64,000 nt of DNA from Flammulina velutipes (Eukaryota > Basidiomycota > Agaricomycetes > Agaricales > Physalacriaceae), in NCBI GenBank assembly GCA_011800155.1, contig CM022368.1:1612001-1676000 (forward strand). Direction: 5' to 3'. The notes under the pieces were generated by a model that saw only the letters and a list, made by a program, of their open reading frames with translations, was not told the DNA's origin and searched no databases. This document shows, one piece after another, positions 11,332 to 22,511 of this stretch (the first letter of the stretch is position 1; every line of letters begins with the position of its first letter). The translations under genes were made by a program, and so were the position numbers.

Positions 11332-13022
11332 AGTTGAGACGTCGTATTCGAGAATGTCCAAAGAAGGACGCTGAGGTTGTCGGTGCGTTAGATGTTATCC
11401 TTCGCAACGGTCCGCGTTCGCTGGTCAAAAACCTACAGGAATGGAATTACGAAGATGGAATCGTTCTCTTCCGTGGCAAGGTGTATGTCCCTGCTGACCT
11501 CGAACTCCGTCGAGACATCATCAAGATGCACCACGACCTTGTAGGGCCAGGCCATCCTGGACGATTCAAAACCTATGAACTACTGAGTCGCGAATTCTGG
11601 TGGCCGGGCATGTCGGTCTTCGTCCGTGACTATGTCGACGGCTGTGCCACTTGCCAGCTGACAAAACCGAATAATCACCCTGCCCATGTCCCTCTTGTCC
11701 CCAATGAAATCCCTGACCGTCCTTTTGGCACGATTACCACCGATTTCATCACCGACCTCCCAGAAGTTGACGGCTACGACTCCATTCACTGTGTCGTCGA
11801 TCGACTCACCAAGACCGTCATAGTTACTCCGTGCAAGAAAACTATTGACTCGGATGGGACCGTCGACATCCTCATTGACAACACGTTCAGACGCTACGGT
11901 CTCTGGGACAAGATGATCTCTGACCGGGGACCCCAGTTTGCCAGCAAAGTCATGCAGGCTATTCACACTAAGTTAGGTATCACCTCTGCCCTTAGTACCG
12001 CGTATCACCCCCAGACAGATGGCGAGACCGAACGCTTCAACCAAGAGCTTGAACAGTTCTTACGCGTCTTCTGCAACTACCGACAAGACGATTGGGTGAA
12101 GTACCTCCCATACGCGGAGTTCTCCCACAACATCCGTGTCCACGCCGCGACGGGCAAGTCACCCTTCGAGCTCCTCCATGGTTTCCAACCCCGCTTCTAC
12201 CCCTCACTTAACCCGACTTCGAAGATCCCGTCGGTTGAAGACCGCCTTACGAACCTGCAGCTCCTGCGCGAGGAGGTTCAGGCCAGTCTAACCACTGCCG
12301 CCGAATTGATGAAGAGAAACAACGGTGATGATACGAGGAAAGGAGTGGTATTTAAAGTTGGCGATAAGGTCCTGCTCGACGGCAAAAACCTTAAAACCAC
12401 CAGACCAAAAGCTAAGCTTGCCAACAAGCGACACGGTCCCTTTGAAATCACTGACGTTCTCGGCCCAGTCACCTATCGGCTCAAACTCCCGCCAAAATGG
12501 CGCATTCATCCCGTATTCCATGCATCCCTACTTGTCCCATTCAAGGAGACTGATGCACATGGACCCAACTTCCCGGGTGCGCCACCCGAGCTTCTGGATG
12601 ACGACGAAGACTACGATGTCGAGGCCATCTTAGACTCACGCCCTACCCGGAACAAGCGAGGTGTGCAGTATCTGGTCAAATGGTTAGATTATTCGGAATC
12701 AGAGAACACATGGGAGCCCAGTTCAGCGTTGACGAACGAGAAGGTGTTGGCGTTGATAGAGGACTTCCATCGCCGGTACCCCAAGGCGTTTTCAAAACCC
12801 CGTCCCACGATTCGTAACCTCGGTCTTACCATGCAAGACATCTGGTCGGGTACTTCTGCGCTCCAGGCGCAAGCGCAACCTAAAGAGGGGGTATTGTCAC
12901 GAATCGCCTCTATTTTACTTCCTCCATCACGATCCCCGACCTCCCCGAGGGTGCGCCACACTCTCCCTCTTTCACGTGTTTGCCGCTCCGGACCGGGTCA
13001 GTCAGCCACACCGTGGGAATAG
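11332..13022 (+). pseudogene. pol: pol part 2: integrase with chromodomain
   Basis: This continues the pol frame across the target duplication of hairpin copy 1. The integrase zinc finger has paired H and CATC; the catalytic core has TTDFITDLP, SDRGPQF and ETERFNQELE (D, D, E). The C-terminal chromodomain is encoded around 12610-12740 (YDVEAILDSR, YLVKWLDYSESENTWEP). Chromodomains direct integration towards marked chromatin in this clade. The stop at 13020-13022 lies about 125 bases inside the 3' LTR. No stop codon was seen in this half, but it is separated from its start by the element. Confidence 0.9.
12882..12891 (+). promoter_or_regulatory. Polypurine tract
   Basis: The run AAAGAGGGGG lies three bases before the 3' LTR (12895). 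This is the position expected of the plus-strand primer of an LTR retrotransposon. Confidence 0.75.
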
Positions 13023-13363
13023 TGGTATGTGCCTGGCAAGTGGTCACGTGTTTTGCTAGGCACATACCACTTTACTCCCACGCTCCGGATTACATCATCG
13101 GATTGCATCATTGGATTACTCATGAGCACATCATTATGGCTCATCGAAGCCACGGACTCTCTACTTATATATGCACGGCCTTTCTAGATATTTCCTTAGT
13201 TTGTCCTCTTCGTCTCTGCACTACTCGGACGTCCCAGTACTGTATCGAGCCAGGCTTTCTCATACGCTCAATCTACTTCTATCTGCTTATCTTTCTCATC
13301 GCTCCCTCTGTCTGATCGCGACTTGGGTGGTTGTTTGGTTCACGCCGGACTCCGTCCTTGACA
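12895..13363 (+). repeat. 3' LTR of the chromovirus
   Basis: 469 bases, reading the same as the 5' LTR including the hairpin and TATA region. It is followed by the second ATAAC target copy at 13364-13368. Confidence 0.93.
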
Positions 13364-13913
13364 ATAACCACTCTCCGCCCCTCATACGGTGCACTGCAGT
13401 GTACAACGTAGCGCGCGCGGACTGCAAACAGCTGCCCCGGACCAATAGGGAACCTTTTGCCCAGCTGGGCCGAGCAAAAATCTCCTCCCACAAACTTCCC
13501 GGCCACGAAGAGCCAGGTCACAAAAGCCGGATCGTCAGAGAAATCCAAGTGCCAAATTTCGCTCGACCCATCCTTGATGGCGATCGAACAGATGGCGGGA
13601 CCGAGATCCAATGCGGGCCGTAGAGTCCAGGCCTTCTTGATAGTAGAGTTTCGAAGAAGACGTTGTCTAACTCTGAGAAATGTCAGCGAAGATGTTGCTG
13701 AGAGAGGGAGCGGTAGCTCACTTGAGCGCACGTTTCCACTGTTCGGGGAAATCGTAGGCGAGTCGGTTGTTAATTTTAGGGATGATGTTAATTTTGATGA
13801 ACTGCAACAACTCGTCCATGGCTTTGATAGTGTGCGACGCCTGTTCACGGGATTCGCGCGTGACTTTCGCCCGTGCAGAGGTAAACTGCCAGACACCGAG
13901 ATGCAAAGCTAAC

Positions 13914-16414
13914 CACCCTATGCAGTACCTATATCAAGTTACAGGACTCTAATAGCAGGGCAGAGTATTACAATATGGGTTCACCTTTAGAGGGGTCTCC
14001 CATAACTCGATACAGGCTCTCTCCCACCTGCTGGGCTAGGTACTGGATTGGGATAGACCCTGGACTGGTTCACCAGCTTAATAGATCACATGATGAATGT
14101 GGCACCAGGAAAATACAAATCAGGAATATGATGGGGGCAGGGACTGGGGAAATGTGGCACCAGGAAATGCAGATCAGGGGAATTGATGGGGCTGATGGGG
14201 GAGAGGATGGGGAATGCCTGATGGAGGATTGATAGCAGGGTACAATTGTGGGTCCAGCATAAATGCTGGGCTATTGCCAGGATATAGGGTGGGGATATGG
14301 GGGGTATATAAAGGATATAAAATAGAATTCTCTATTAACACAAGGAACAAGGAGGAGCAGGTGGTAGCTGCTGAAACCAGCAATAAACGATGTGTGGCGC
14401 ATTTTTGACGAGGAGCACATACCTCAGATCCACTAGGCGTTAGTATGGCTGTATTCTCCTTGAAATTTAGATGTGTGCAGCATAAAGAACCATGTAAAAA
14501 GACGAAGAACTGGCTGAGAAACAAGCCAAACATTATTGAAAATCCCTTAAAAAGCACCAAAAGGGGAGCAGCACTTTTCCCTCGCATTGGGGTGACCTAG
14601 AACTACTTGGAGGTCGTCCAGACACCTTTGGGGCATTGTATATGTCACTCAGTTAGGTCACCAGGTCAACAGAACCCTTGGATATGATCAAAATGCCAAA
14701 AACCCGGACCACACAGCTTTGGGCCACACTATCAACTTGCCATGACCTGGGGACACCTTATATTCGAAGATATATGTATATAATGCTCTAATCATGAGTT
14801 AGATGAAGTCTGAAGTGTCAAAACTGCGGTCAAAACCTTGGATATACCCCAAATAATGTCCCCCACCAAAGCACACATCCCATCAACTTCCCCTGACCTC
14901 TGGGTCGTCCCAATGTGTTCTATTATCATTATAGATGATGTATTAGCACCCCAGAGGTGTTCCCAATGTGTAAAAATGCGAATATAAATGGTACAATAAT
15001 TTATATCCCCTCCTTCTACACCAAGAACCACCCCAACTATCACACATCTGAGTGGTGAACTATTGATTTTAACCTCATACAATGTGTTTTTAGCCTCCCA
15101 GAATATGTCCCAGGTTGAACACCTTTCAATATAGAGCATGGACATTTGAGAATTAGTACAAAGATCATATCCTCACCATGTACCAAAGGGGTGTATCTTC
15201 GAGGTCTACCTATGACCTGGGCCCCAAGATATCATCTATATGATGTTAAATGACTATTAGAACAGTCCTAAAGATGTAGATATGCGAACCAATGTGTGTA
15301 CTTGAGGAGGAAGGGTGAATAAGGGTTCACCTAGTATCATGAATGTTCGCATTTTTACACATTGGGAACACCTCTGGGGTGCTAATACATCATCTATAAT
15401 GATAATAGAACACATTGGGACGACCCAGAGGTCAGGGGAAGTTGATGGGATGTGTGCTTTGGTGGGGGACATTATTTGGGGTATATCCAAGGTTTTGACC
15501 GCAGTTTTGACACTTCAGACTTCATATAACTCATGATTAGAGCATTATATACATATATCTTCGAATATAAGGTGTCCCCAGGTCATGGCAAGTTGATAGT
15601 GTGGCCCAAAGCTGTGTGGTCCGGGTTTTTGGCATTTTGATCATATCCAAGGGTTCTGTTGACCTGGTGACCTAACTGAGTGACATATACAATGCCCCAA
15701 AGGTGTCTGGACGACCTCCAAGTAGTTCTAGGTCACCCCAATGCGAGGGAAAAGTGCTGCTCCCCTTTTGGTGCTTTTTAAGGGATTTTCAATAATGTTT
15801 GGCTTGTTTCTCAGCCAGTTCTTCGTCTTTTTACATGGTTCTTTATGCTGCACACATCTAAATTTCAAGGAGAATACAGCCATACTAACGCCTAGTGGAT
15901 CTGAGGTATGTGCTCCTCGTCAAAAATGCGCCACACATCGTTTATTGCTGGTTTCAGCAGCTACCACCTGCTCCTCCTTGTTCCTTGTGTTAATAGAGAA
16001 TTCTATTTTATATCCTTTATATACCCCCCATATCCCCACCCTATATCCTGGCAATAGCCCAGCATTTATGCTGGACCCACAATTGTACCCTGCTATCAAT
16101 CCTCCATCAGGCATTCCCCATCCTCTCCCCCATCAGCCCCATCAATTCCCCTGATCTGCATTTCCTGGTGCCACATTTCCCCAGTCCCTGCCCCCATCAT
16201 ATTCCTGATTTGTATTTTCCTGGTGCCACATTCATCATGTGATCTATTAAGCTGGTGAACCAGTCCAGGGTCTATCCCAATCCAGTACCTAGCCCAGCAG
16301 GTGGGAGAGAGCCTGTATCGAGTTATGGGAGACCCCTCTAAAGGTGAACCCATATTGTAATACTCTGCCCTGCTATTAGAGTCCTGTAACTTGATATAGG
16401 TACTGCATAGGGTG
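13914..16414. mobile_element. Giant-hairpin transposon, copy 2 (in the dioxygenase gene)
   Basis: 2501 bases with arms 13914-14982 and 15346-16414. Target duplication AGCTAAC at 13907-13913 and 16415-16421. The sequence is almost the same as copies 1 and 3; the one clear difference from copy 1 is G to A in the left arm, near 14932. It splits the second exon of the dioxygenase gene, and the reading frame is restored if it is removed with one target copy. Confidence 0.93.
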
Positions 16415-17079
16415 AGCTAACGTAGAAGAGCGCGGGTCGGCCTTTTTAGCGAAGTACACGGGTGCGGTGTCTATAAAGGCATCGTACAACTCAACGAATC
16501 GCGCGGGGATCTTGTTGTCGTAGAGGCTGTCGTAGCGGCGCACCAGCACTAGCGGGGGTTCGACCAGCCCAGAGAGGCGATCCACCTCGTTCATCTCTGG
16601 GGTCAGAGAGAACGAGACCGTTGTCGCGTCGTCTTCCCAGGCTTTCGGCAGCTCGTGGGGCTCGACGCCAGGGTACAGAGTTGCGACGGCGTCTCGGACC
16701 TTTCTTTGACACTTGACGCCACCGAGGAAATCAGACGGATGACTATCCACAGTGAACGACACTGGGGAGACGGTCAATAGGGAGCTGTCAGCAACGGTCT
16801 CCACGGACCGGAATGCTCCTCAATGCGGGCGCGAGTGTATTCCAACCAACGTTTCGTCTTCGCGGGGCGCTTGCCTGGTCTGGATTTACTGCGTCTCGTC
16901 TTGCCTTGTCGATGGTGGGTGGTTTTCATCCCTCTGTCGTTCGTCTGTAGAGTGGGCCTACAGTAGGCTTTAATAAATCATATGAAACTGACATTTTATT
17001 AATAACGGCCCCTGATCGGCACTCCCAAAGCTCGAGGCTTCGATCACTCTTGTCATTTACCAACATGTTCGATAGAGGT

Positions 17080-17246
17080 TGAGCTGACCATCGCGGTCTT
17101 GCTCGCCTCCGAAACTTCTCCCCGCGTAGCGGCACTACGAAGGACAGGACACGTTCAGCGACGGTGTACGGTCGAGCAGACCATCGCGGTCTTGCTCACC
17201 TGGGGAACATGGACGTCGGCAGAGCGGACCATCGTGGTCGGGCTCA
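17080..17246 (+). repeat. Short degenerate repeats upstream of the 17.4-kb gene
   Basis: The segment GACCATCGCGGTCTTGCTC recurs with small changes near 17087, 17178 and 17228. It lies in the intergenic space 16930-17362 between divergent genes, where I see no other feature. Confidence 0.5.
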
Positions 17247-17362
17247 GCACGTACAGTCCAGCGTAATCCAACACACCGTCGACACGTTCCGGAATACGTG
17301 GCCGTCATGGGACCTACGACCGACATCTATTTCATCTGCTCATCCGTTCTCCTCTCTCCGCA

Positions 17363-18118
17363 ATGGCCATCTCGACCGTCTCGTTGAGCGAACAGGACTT
17401 CACGCGCGAGCCATGGGACACATATCCATGGTCCGGATTCGATTCCTTGGCCAACGACCTTGATATCGGGCGCTACTCGCTACCACCCGTGGGAGAGATG
17501 TCCGACCAGACTGCCCAGTATCTGTGGGGTGCGTCATTCCGCTTACCCCCTCGTCTGGCTTCTGACACGACAGGTCCCTCTTTTAGAAGCACCCGTTGCG
17601 GTTACCAGGCGGGCTCAAGTCCTACATATTTTGGTCAAATGGGCTGGTTTCTGCCCCTGCTTCAACAGGTATGTGGGCTTCGCCAGCGCCGGGTCCCTTA
17701 CTCACCGAAATCCAGCGCGGCGAACAAAATTTCGTTAGGGCGAACTGGCCTGCAGTTTCTTCAGGCGCAACTGAAGAGCCAAGGGTACCATACCACGTCA
17801 CGGCTCCCGGATGGCGAGATAGTGTTACTGGACGAGGACTTCGTTGGTGCGTATTAGTCGACTGGATGACATTGGCCCGTCCTGACTTCCCACGCAGATC
17901 AATGGCGACACAACTTCTACGCCACGAATCCCCAATTGGAACAATGGAAGTCCAATCGTGTCCGCCTGGACGTCGGGGAACTCCGCTGCTCTTGTGCCCC
18001 CGCGGTGCGGAATCACCATATTATCCCGCCCTTCCAGTCCCCTGAGGGCTGGACCATCAGGCCTCAACCCGTGGCGGTCTCCTGGGAGGCCTTTTTCTGG
18101 CCCGATCCCGATGCTTAG
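17363..18118 (+). CDS. Unrecognised multi-exon gene
   Basis: Starts at ATG 17363 (product begins MAISTVSLSEQDF) and ends at TAG 18116-18118. The last exon is clear (QWRHNFYATNPQLEQW, SWEAFFWPDPDA). The middle part (SAANKISLGRTGLQF, LPDGEIVLLDEDF) joins it by a 51-base GT-AG intron. The first intron edges are ambiguous: a donor near 17495 keeps a good frame through LEAPVAVTRRAQVLHIL. The product is about 190 residues, soluble, with no recognised domain. It converges with the minus-strand gene ending at 18175. Position in the KDZ-rich island suggests a companion gene. Confidence 0.5.
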
Positions 18119-18174
18119 ATACCGTAGACATTTTTCGCCACCATCGCATTGCAATCAGCATTCACTTTCGCTAA

Positions 18175-18986
18175 CTACCACGGGGTCTCAATATTCTCCC
18201 CCCAGACCTTCAAGCCCCAGCGCTTGGTTCTAGGTTCTACAACATGCTCTGTCTGCCGTGCTACCATGACCGGATAGGTCTCGAGATCGTCGTTAAATAC
18301 TTGGTCTGGCAGCGGAACTACCCTTATCGCGTCACGGTAGGCCTGAATGCGAGCGCGCGCTTGATCTCTCTGTATGCGCCACCTGGCCTCTGGTTATGTA
18401 AGGCTGGGTGTTGGACGAACCCTACGGACACGTACCAGATTCGTTCCGACCACGGAAACCCAAGGCATACCTTGTCTCTACGTCGCTCAGGCCGAAGGAA
18501 TACGGTCCGGGCTGGTAGTTCTTCCCGCCTATCGCATAGGAGTAGAGAAGCATAATGAGAATCTGAATGAAAGGTAAACACTCCCGCCGCGCCAACGTCT
18601 CCAATCACTAACCTTGCGACGATATTGCAGGTCAATTTCGTGAACGATTCCGGTAGGATAGTACCTTTCCACGTGAGCCAGTAGCTCACCGCAGAAGCTT
18701 TCGAGCAACTCGTTGGCGAACACACCACCCGAGGATAAGGGGTTCTCCACTTCCTCTAGAACCAATCGGAGCTGGCTGGCCTGGCGCAAGAAGAGCATGT
18801 GGACGTCGGGAGTGATTTTGAGTTGCTAAATTGTGAGTCAGTGCCTACCAGCCGCTTGTTGTTCGTCGAAGTGCTTACCCTATCCCCAATAAAGTTCCGG
18901 AGGTTGTTATGTCCTACCCGAAAGATGCTGTAAGCCTGCGGCACCAAGTCTTCAGGCGGGTCGTTTATCGCGGCCAGAGTAATCAT
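18175..18986 (-). CDS. Unrecognised multi-exon gene
   Basis: Start ATG 18986-18984, stop TAG 18177-18175. Four exons keep one frame across three short introns. The product is about 220 residues: MITLAAINDPPEDL, a helical segment (FLRQASQLRLVLEEVENP), LLAHVERYYPTGI, a Gly/Tyr segment (YAIGGKNYQPGPYS) and a charged tail ending WGENIETPW. I do not recognise a family. All four exons have protein-like composition and correct splice signals, so it is probably a real gene. Confidence 0.6.
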
Positions 18987-19079
18987 TGGGCGCCAACAGA
19001 CTCTCAACACGAGCCCGGTCTTTTAACCTAACGCAGCTCCAGCAAGAAACCTTGTTAAATGAAAAGAGTGCGCTGGTGA

Positions 19080-19385
19080 GTGGTTATACGCATTTCTTGC
19101 ACAGAGTTTATACTCTCACTTCGTAGAGTCTGTCCAGCAGGATAGATTCTTAGCGGGAGAGCACTCGTGCCTGTTCATGGTTATATGCATCTATCGCACG
19201 GAGTTGGGGACCTAGAGACGACGGTGAGTGTCGAATATACGTGCCTCTTCAAGGTTATATACATTTACTGCACGGAGTTTATGCCGTCACTCTGCAGAGT
19301 CTGTCCAGCAGGATAGATTCTTAGCGGGAGAGCACTGGTGCCTGTTCGTGGTTGTATACGTTTATTGCACGGAGTTAACTTTTTG
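19080..19385 (+). repeat. Degenerate tandem repeat, period about 170 bases
   Basis: The segment GAGTCTGTCCAGCAGGATAG occurs near 19126 and 19297, with nearly the same flanks (TTCTTAGCGGGAGAGCAC). A shorter unit like GGTTATATGCATTTATTGCACGGAGTT appears four times across the stretch. It lies directly upstream of the gene at 19528. Confidence 0.7.
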
Positions 19386-19527
19386 ACGTCCTCACACAGT
19401 GTATTGAGGTCCTCGCACAGTGTATTTTAACCACGACGTTGAACAAACCCGGAGGTACCTTAGGTGAAAATTTGTTCTATAAAGGTCAGTCACCCGTATT
19501 CTTCACCGTTCCCCCATCAGCTTCATC

Positions 19528-20529
19528 ATGGCTTCCAGTCCGACCGACCAACCCGTCCGTGAAAACGACTTGCTGATTTCTCAACTTTTGCGCCACGGGT
19601 TGTCCCTCTCCGACCTCTCGAGAGATACGCCAGCAGTCGTGAGCTACCGAGAACCGTTGATCAGTTACGATACGGGTAAGAGTGAGCCTTGCTTACAAGG
19701 TGTACGCTGACGCTCTTCATAGGCCTGAAGACTCCGTCGTCAGACACCCCAGTCCCACTCGTATCCGACTCTGTGGAGCCTGCAAAGGGCCCTGTCGGTG
19801 AGCCATGCCGTTTTTTCCTCGAACTGTTGCTCATCATCCTGTTAGGTCTGTCCGAAGGTGAAAATGAGAGCTTCGTCCTTTTAGGTCCATCGGGCGAGGA
19901 TAGCGAGAGGAACTCCACCGGTAGGTGTTGGGGCTCCTATTGTCGTCCTTCTGTCACTCACCCCTGTCCAGGCGTGTCTAGCGACCAAAGTGAAGCTGGG
20001 TCCCGTAAGTGCTGACACTTCCAACAAGAACTACTTCTAACCAACCCTCTTAGACGATGGCGCTCTTCCCAGCGTAGCTGTAACCATACCTCTGCATATT
20101 TTAGCCAGCCTCCTTGGCCGCCTCGACGAACTGGCTGCTTTTATTAGCTCCTCAGTCAAGGATGACGACCCCGTGACTATTCAACCGGCCGGTCCGATCC
20201 CTCCCGAAGCGGAACTCATGATGACCGAGAGGACGGTATCAGCTCTGAACGCCATGGATCTAGACACTCCGCCGTCCAACCCCGACGTTGTGTGGTACTG
20301 CGTCTCTCGAGGGACCTGGATAGGCCTCCACCATGACTTGTAGGTTTCATCTAATGGTCTGCTACAGTATGTTCATGCTACCTCCAGGGCATACGTCTCC
20401 CGCCATGTCGTGGGAGTGCCTTTCAACTGTCACGTTAAAAGGGATAGCTGGTATCAGGCGAGAGAGAGTTTCCTAGTCTCCCGCAATCTGGGCGTCTGTC
20501 GTTTGTTGGCGCGAGAGACAGTATCCTAG
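19528..20529 (+). CDS. RNase H1-N (viroplasmin-like) domain protein
   Basis: Start ATG 19528, stop TAG 20527-20529. Five or six small exons follow each other, several ending in a single G before the donor, so the introns share phase. The N terminus is acidic and Ser/Pro-rich. The C-terminal domain starts VVWYCVSRGTWIGLHHDL and, after a 48-base intron, continues AYVSRHVVGVPFNCHVKRDSWYQA. This follows the RNase H1 N-terminal/caulimovirus viroplasmin pattern: a WY(V)V..G...G(V/I) strand, then a G(V)..... K.F-like strand and a final helix. Such domains bind RNA-DNA hybrid or double-stranded RNA. No RNase H catalytic domain is attached. Related genes lie at 40900-41850 and 41916-42617. Confidence 0.6.
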
Positions 20530-21261
20530 TCTGTCGTAATACGGTTGTCTGTTGTCGGCTGTCTGTCGTAGTTCGTTTCTGTAACCTCTATAAACCTCTG
20601 TGTCCGCAAAGAAAGTGCCGCCTGTTCCACCAGCTTGAGTTTCCCCGTAGTCGACGTTTCCAGATTTGGTAGCAGTTTCTGTAGCCCAAAGAAAGTGTCG
20701 CCTAGTTCACCAACCTTGGGCAGACGTAGTCCACGTTTCCCGATCCGTCGACTCGAGCTTGAGCGCTTGAAGGAAGAATAAATCTCCCACTTGACTTTAA
20801 TTTTGTTACTATACAATCTTTACGGCGAGAGGCTGACTTCCAGAGTAGAGGGCTTCAGTCAGGAGATAAAGAGAGAAAAATACGGCAGGGAGGGAATGTG
20901 ATTGAATAGAAAAAAGAGTTAAGTAGAACTGAGAAAAGCTAGGCGACGATGTAGTGGGATGAAATCCCTAATAGGAATCTTGATCCCATCTTGTTCAAAT
21001 AGGTTCTCGTTCACTGTAAGTGTCGCTCAATATTAGGGATTCCATTGTAAATTCAACCTCATGGATGGAAGTAATGCTGAACTAAGGTCTCCTCATTTCC
21101 AGACTAGCATAGAGGAGCGCGGGGACTGTAGAGAGCGTATTTATTGCAACCGAACTCACCTCATAACCCCGAACTCACCTCATAACCCCGAACTCACCTC
21201 ATAACGTAGCATCAAACGTTCACGTGTTCTACCTCACTTTCATCCTTCATCCTTCAACAAA
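20530..21261. other. Intergenic with weak duplicated segments
   Basis: Two similar segments, CAAAGAAAGTGCCGCCTGTTC and CAAAGAAAGTGTCGCCTAGTT, lie about 80 bases apart near 20609 and 20689. CCGAACTCACCTCATAAC is repeated three times around 21148-21204, just before the next gene. No gene seen. Confidence 0.5.
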
Positions 21262-21944
21262 ATGCCTGATGTCAACGAAGGCACTACATCGAACTCAACT
21301 CAGCGCCAACGTGAACGGGAGCGAGAACAACTACGAGAGCGCGTGAGATCGAGGTTAGCGTTCTCTCTCTCTGTATTTCTTGCACCACGTTGACCGTCGT
21401 GCAAAACGGCAGGAAACAAGCCCGAGAAGAAGAGACGATGGCAAACGTTGTCGATCCTGGGGAAGCTCGGCGGGAGTGGCACAATAACCAGGCAATGGAG
21501 CGCATGAGGAGGTCTGTCCTTCTCCCACTCACCAGGCCGAAACGACTCACGGCGCAATCAACTCCGTAGAAAAAGAAAACGGGAAAACCAGCTGTCTCCC
21601 GCAGAGAGAGAGGCTATATGCCAGAAAAGAAATGCGTACGCTGCCCGCTATCGTGCTACCCACCGTCTGGATCTGCTTGCCGCTGGGGTGCGCTATCGTC
21701 GCCGGAAGAATCCTGACGCCTACCCTCGGGTGGCCTCACTCAAGCATCCAGAGGACTACTCCGCAGAAGACATCGCCTGGGTTGAATGCGGGGACAAGGT
21801 GAAGCGGGATATCCAGGATAAAGTCAAAGGCATCAGTGTCCCGCCCGAAGAAATTCCTTTGTGAGTCTTCCGGCTTCCTTTGCCTCTACTCACTCTAGCT
21901 AATCACATATTATTTTGCGTCCTCAACTCAGAATATCGACATGA
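21262..21944 (+). CDS. Small basic protein with an R/Y-rich motif
   Basis: Start ATG 21262, stop TGA 21942-21944. About 165 residues in four exons. The first half is extremely charged (RQREREREQLRERVR). The conserved-looking part is LSPAEREAICQKRNAYAARY followed by RATHRLDLLAAG and RRRK. The gene at 40152 has a comparable pattern (ATDEERKAARAKYDEKYYRR then NRKKILKKQKKR), so I treat them as related companions. A nucleic-acid-binding role is suggested by composition only. Confidence 0.55.
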
Positions 21945-21964
21945 TTTCTATATAACCAGTGTAG

Positions 21965-22435
21965 TGCAGCGGAAATAAATTGTACGCCACCGTCAGAGAC
22001 GAGCATTTCTGCGGGCTTTCCAATGAAAGCCGCGAACACCTACGTTGGTGGTAAGTTATATATCCCTGGTTATCTGCCGAGTTGTCGAAGAGAAGACACG
22101 CATTAAAGTCTTGGTACGGGCTTCAAACCACAGCCGGGAATGCGTGCGTTCATGGTAAGTTATATACCTCTGGCTATCCCCCCGAGTTGTCGAAGACATT
22201 GAAGTCTTGGTACGGGCTTCAAATGACAGCCGGGAATACGTGCGTTCGTGGTAAGTTGTATAGCTATGCTTATATGGAGGAAAGTTAACAACGGCGAACC
22301 AGGTACTAAAGTGTTTATGTGGGCTTTCCATGACAGTCATGAATGCCCGGCTTGGTGGTAAGTTGTATATTTGCGCGGACTTTCCACGTCAACGGCTGTC
22401 ACAAACACGGTCGCTCGTGGTAAGTTGTACAACGC
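21965..22435 (+). repeat. Minisatellite, units of about 60-105 bases
   Basis: Five degenerate units, each ending in a GTGGTAAGTT(A/G)TA-like core near 22048, 22152, 22248, 22354 and 22416, with a shared GGGCTT(C/T)CA...GAA segment before it. It fills the space between the genes at 21262 and 22512. Confidence 0.75.
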
Positions 22436-22511
22436 AGCTCGTGTATGTTAAAAATTGCACGACTTGCTGCTCCCAGGGACACTGTCGGGCTCTGGACGTC
22501 CTTTAAATAAA

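Larger units (their letters stand above)
4104..13363 (+). mobile_element. Ty3/gypsy chromovirus LTR retrotransposon, nested insertion
   Basis: Two 469-base LTRs (4104-4572 and 12895-13363) read the same by eye and are flanked by the 5-bp target duplication ATAAC (4099-4103 and 13364-13368). Each LTR starts TGTCA and ends TGACA. Inside are gag with a zinc knuckle, protease, reverse transcriptase, RNase H, integrase and a C-terminal chromodomain, in the gypsy order. A 2501-bp hairpin element sits in pol (8831-11331); without it the element is about 6.75 kb. It lies in the last exon of the dioxygenase gene, in opposite orientation. LTR identity implies a young insertion, but an in-frame TAG in RT and the hairpin element make this copy defective. 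The chromodomain and the self-priming primer site point to the Tf1/sushi clade. Confidence 0.93.
4008..16929 (-). pseudogene. 2OG-Fe(II) dioxygenase (TET/JBP-like), broken by two transposons
   Basis: Host exons are 16929-16809, 16761-13722 (interrupted) and 13672-4008 (interrupted); introns are 47 and 49 bases. Ignoring the hairpin element (13914-16414) and the chromovirus (4104-13363), and counting each target duplication once, one frame of about 350 residues runs from ATG to TGA (4010-4008). The N terminus is very basic (GKTRRSKSRPGKR), likely nuclear. The C-terminal third shows a double-stranded beta-helix signature: HLD near residue 259, a GGDFC strand, a GPGQLF turn, a distal H in VVHCS near 309 and R near 317. 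These are the metal- and 2-oxoglutarate-binding positions of this superfamily. TET/JBP oxidise methylpyrimidines, and fungal copies are often linked to KDZ transposons as here. The subfamily is inference; a generic fungal 2OG oxygenase is the alternative. No inactivating change other than the two insertions was seen. Confidence 0.6.

Noticed and set aside
13718..13952. Plus-strand frames opposite the dioxygenase exons
   Set aside because: They are shadows of the minus-strand coding exon, which has the coherent splice pattern and fold motifs.
19080..22435. CRISPR-like array
   Set aside because: Repeats are degenerate, of uneven period, and in a eukaryotic genome; they are minisatellites.
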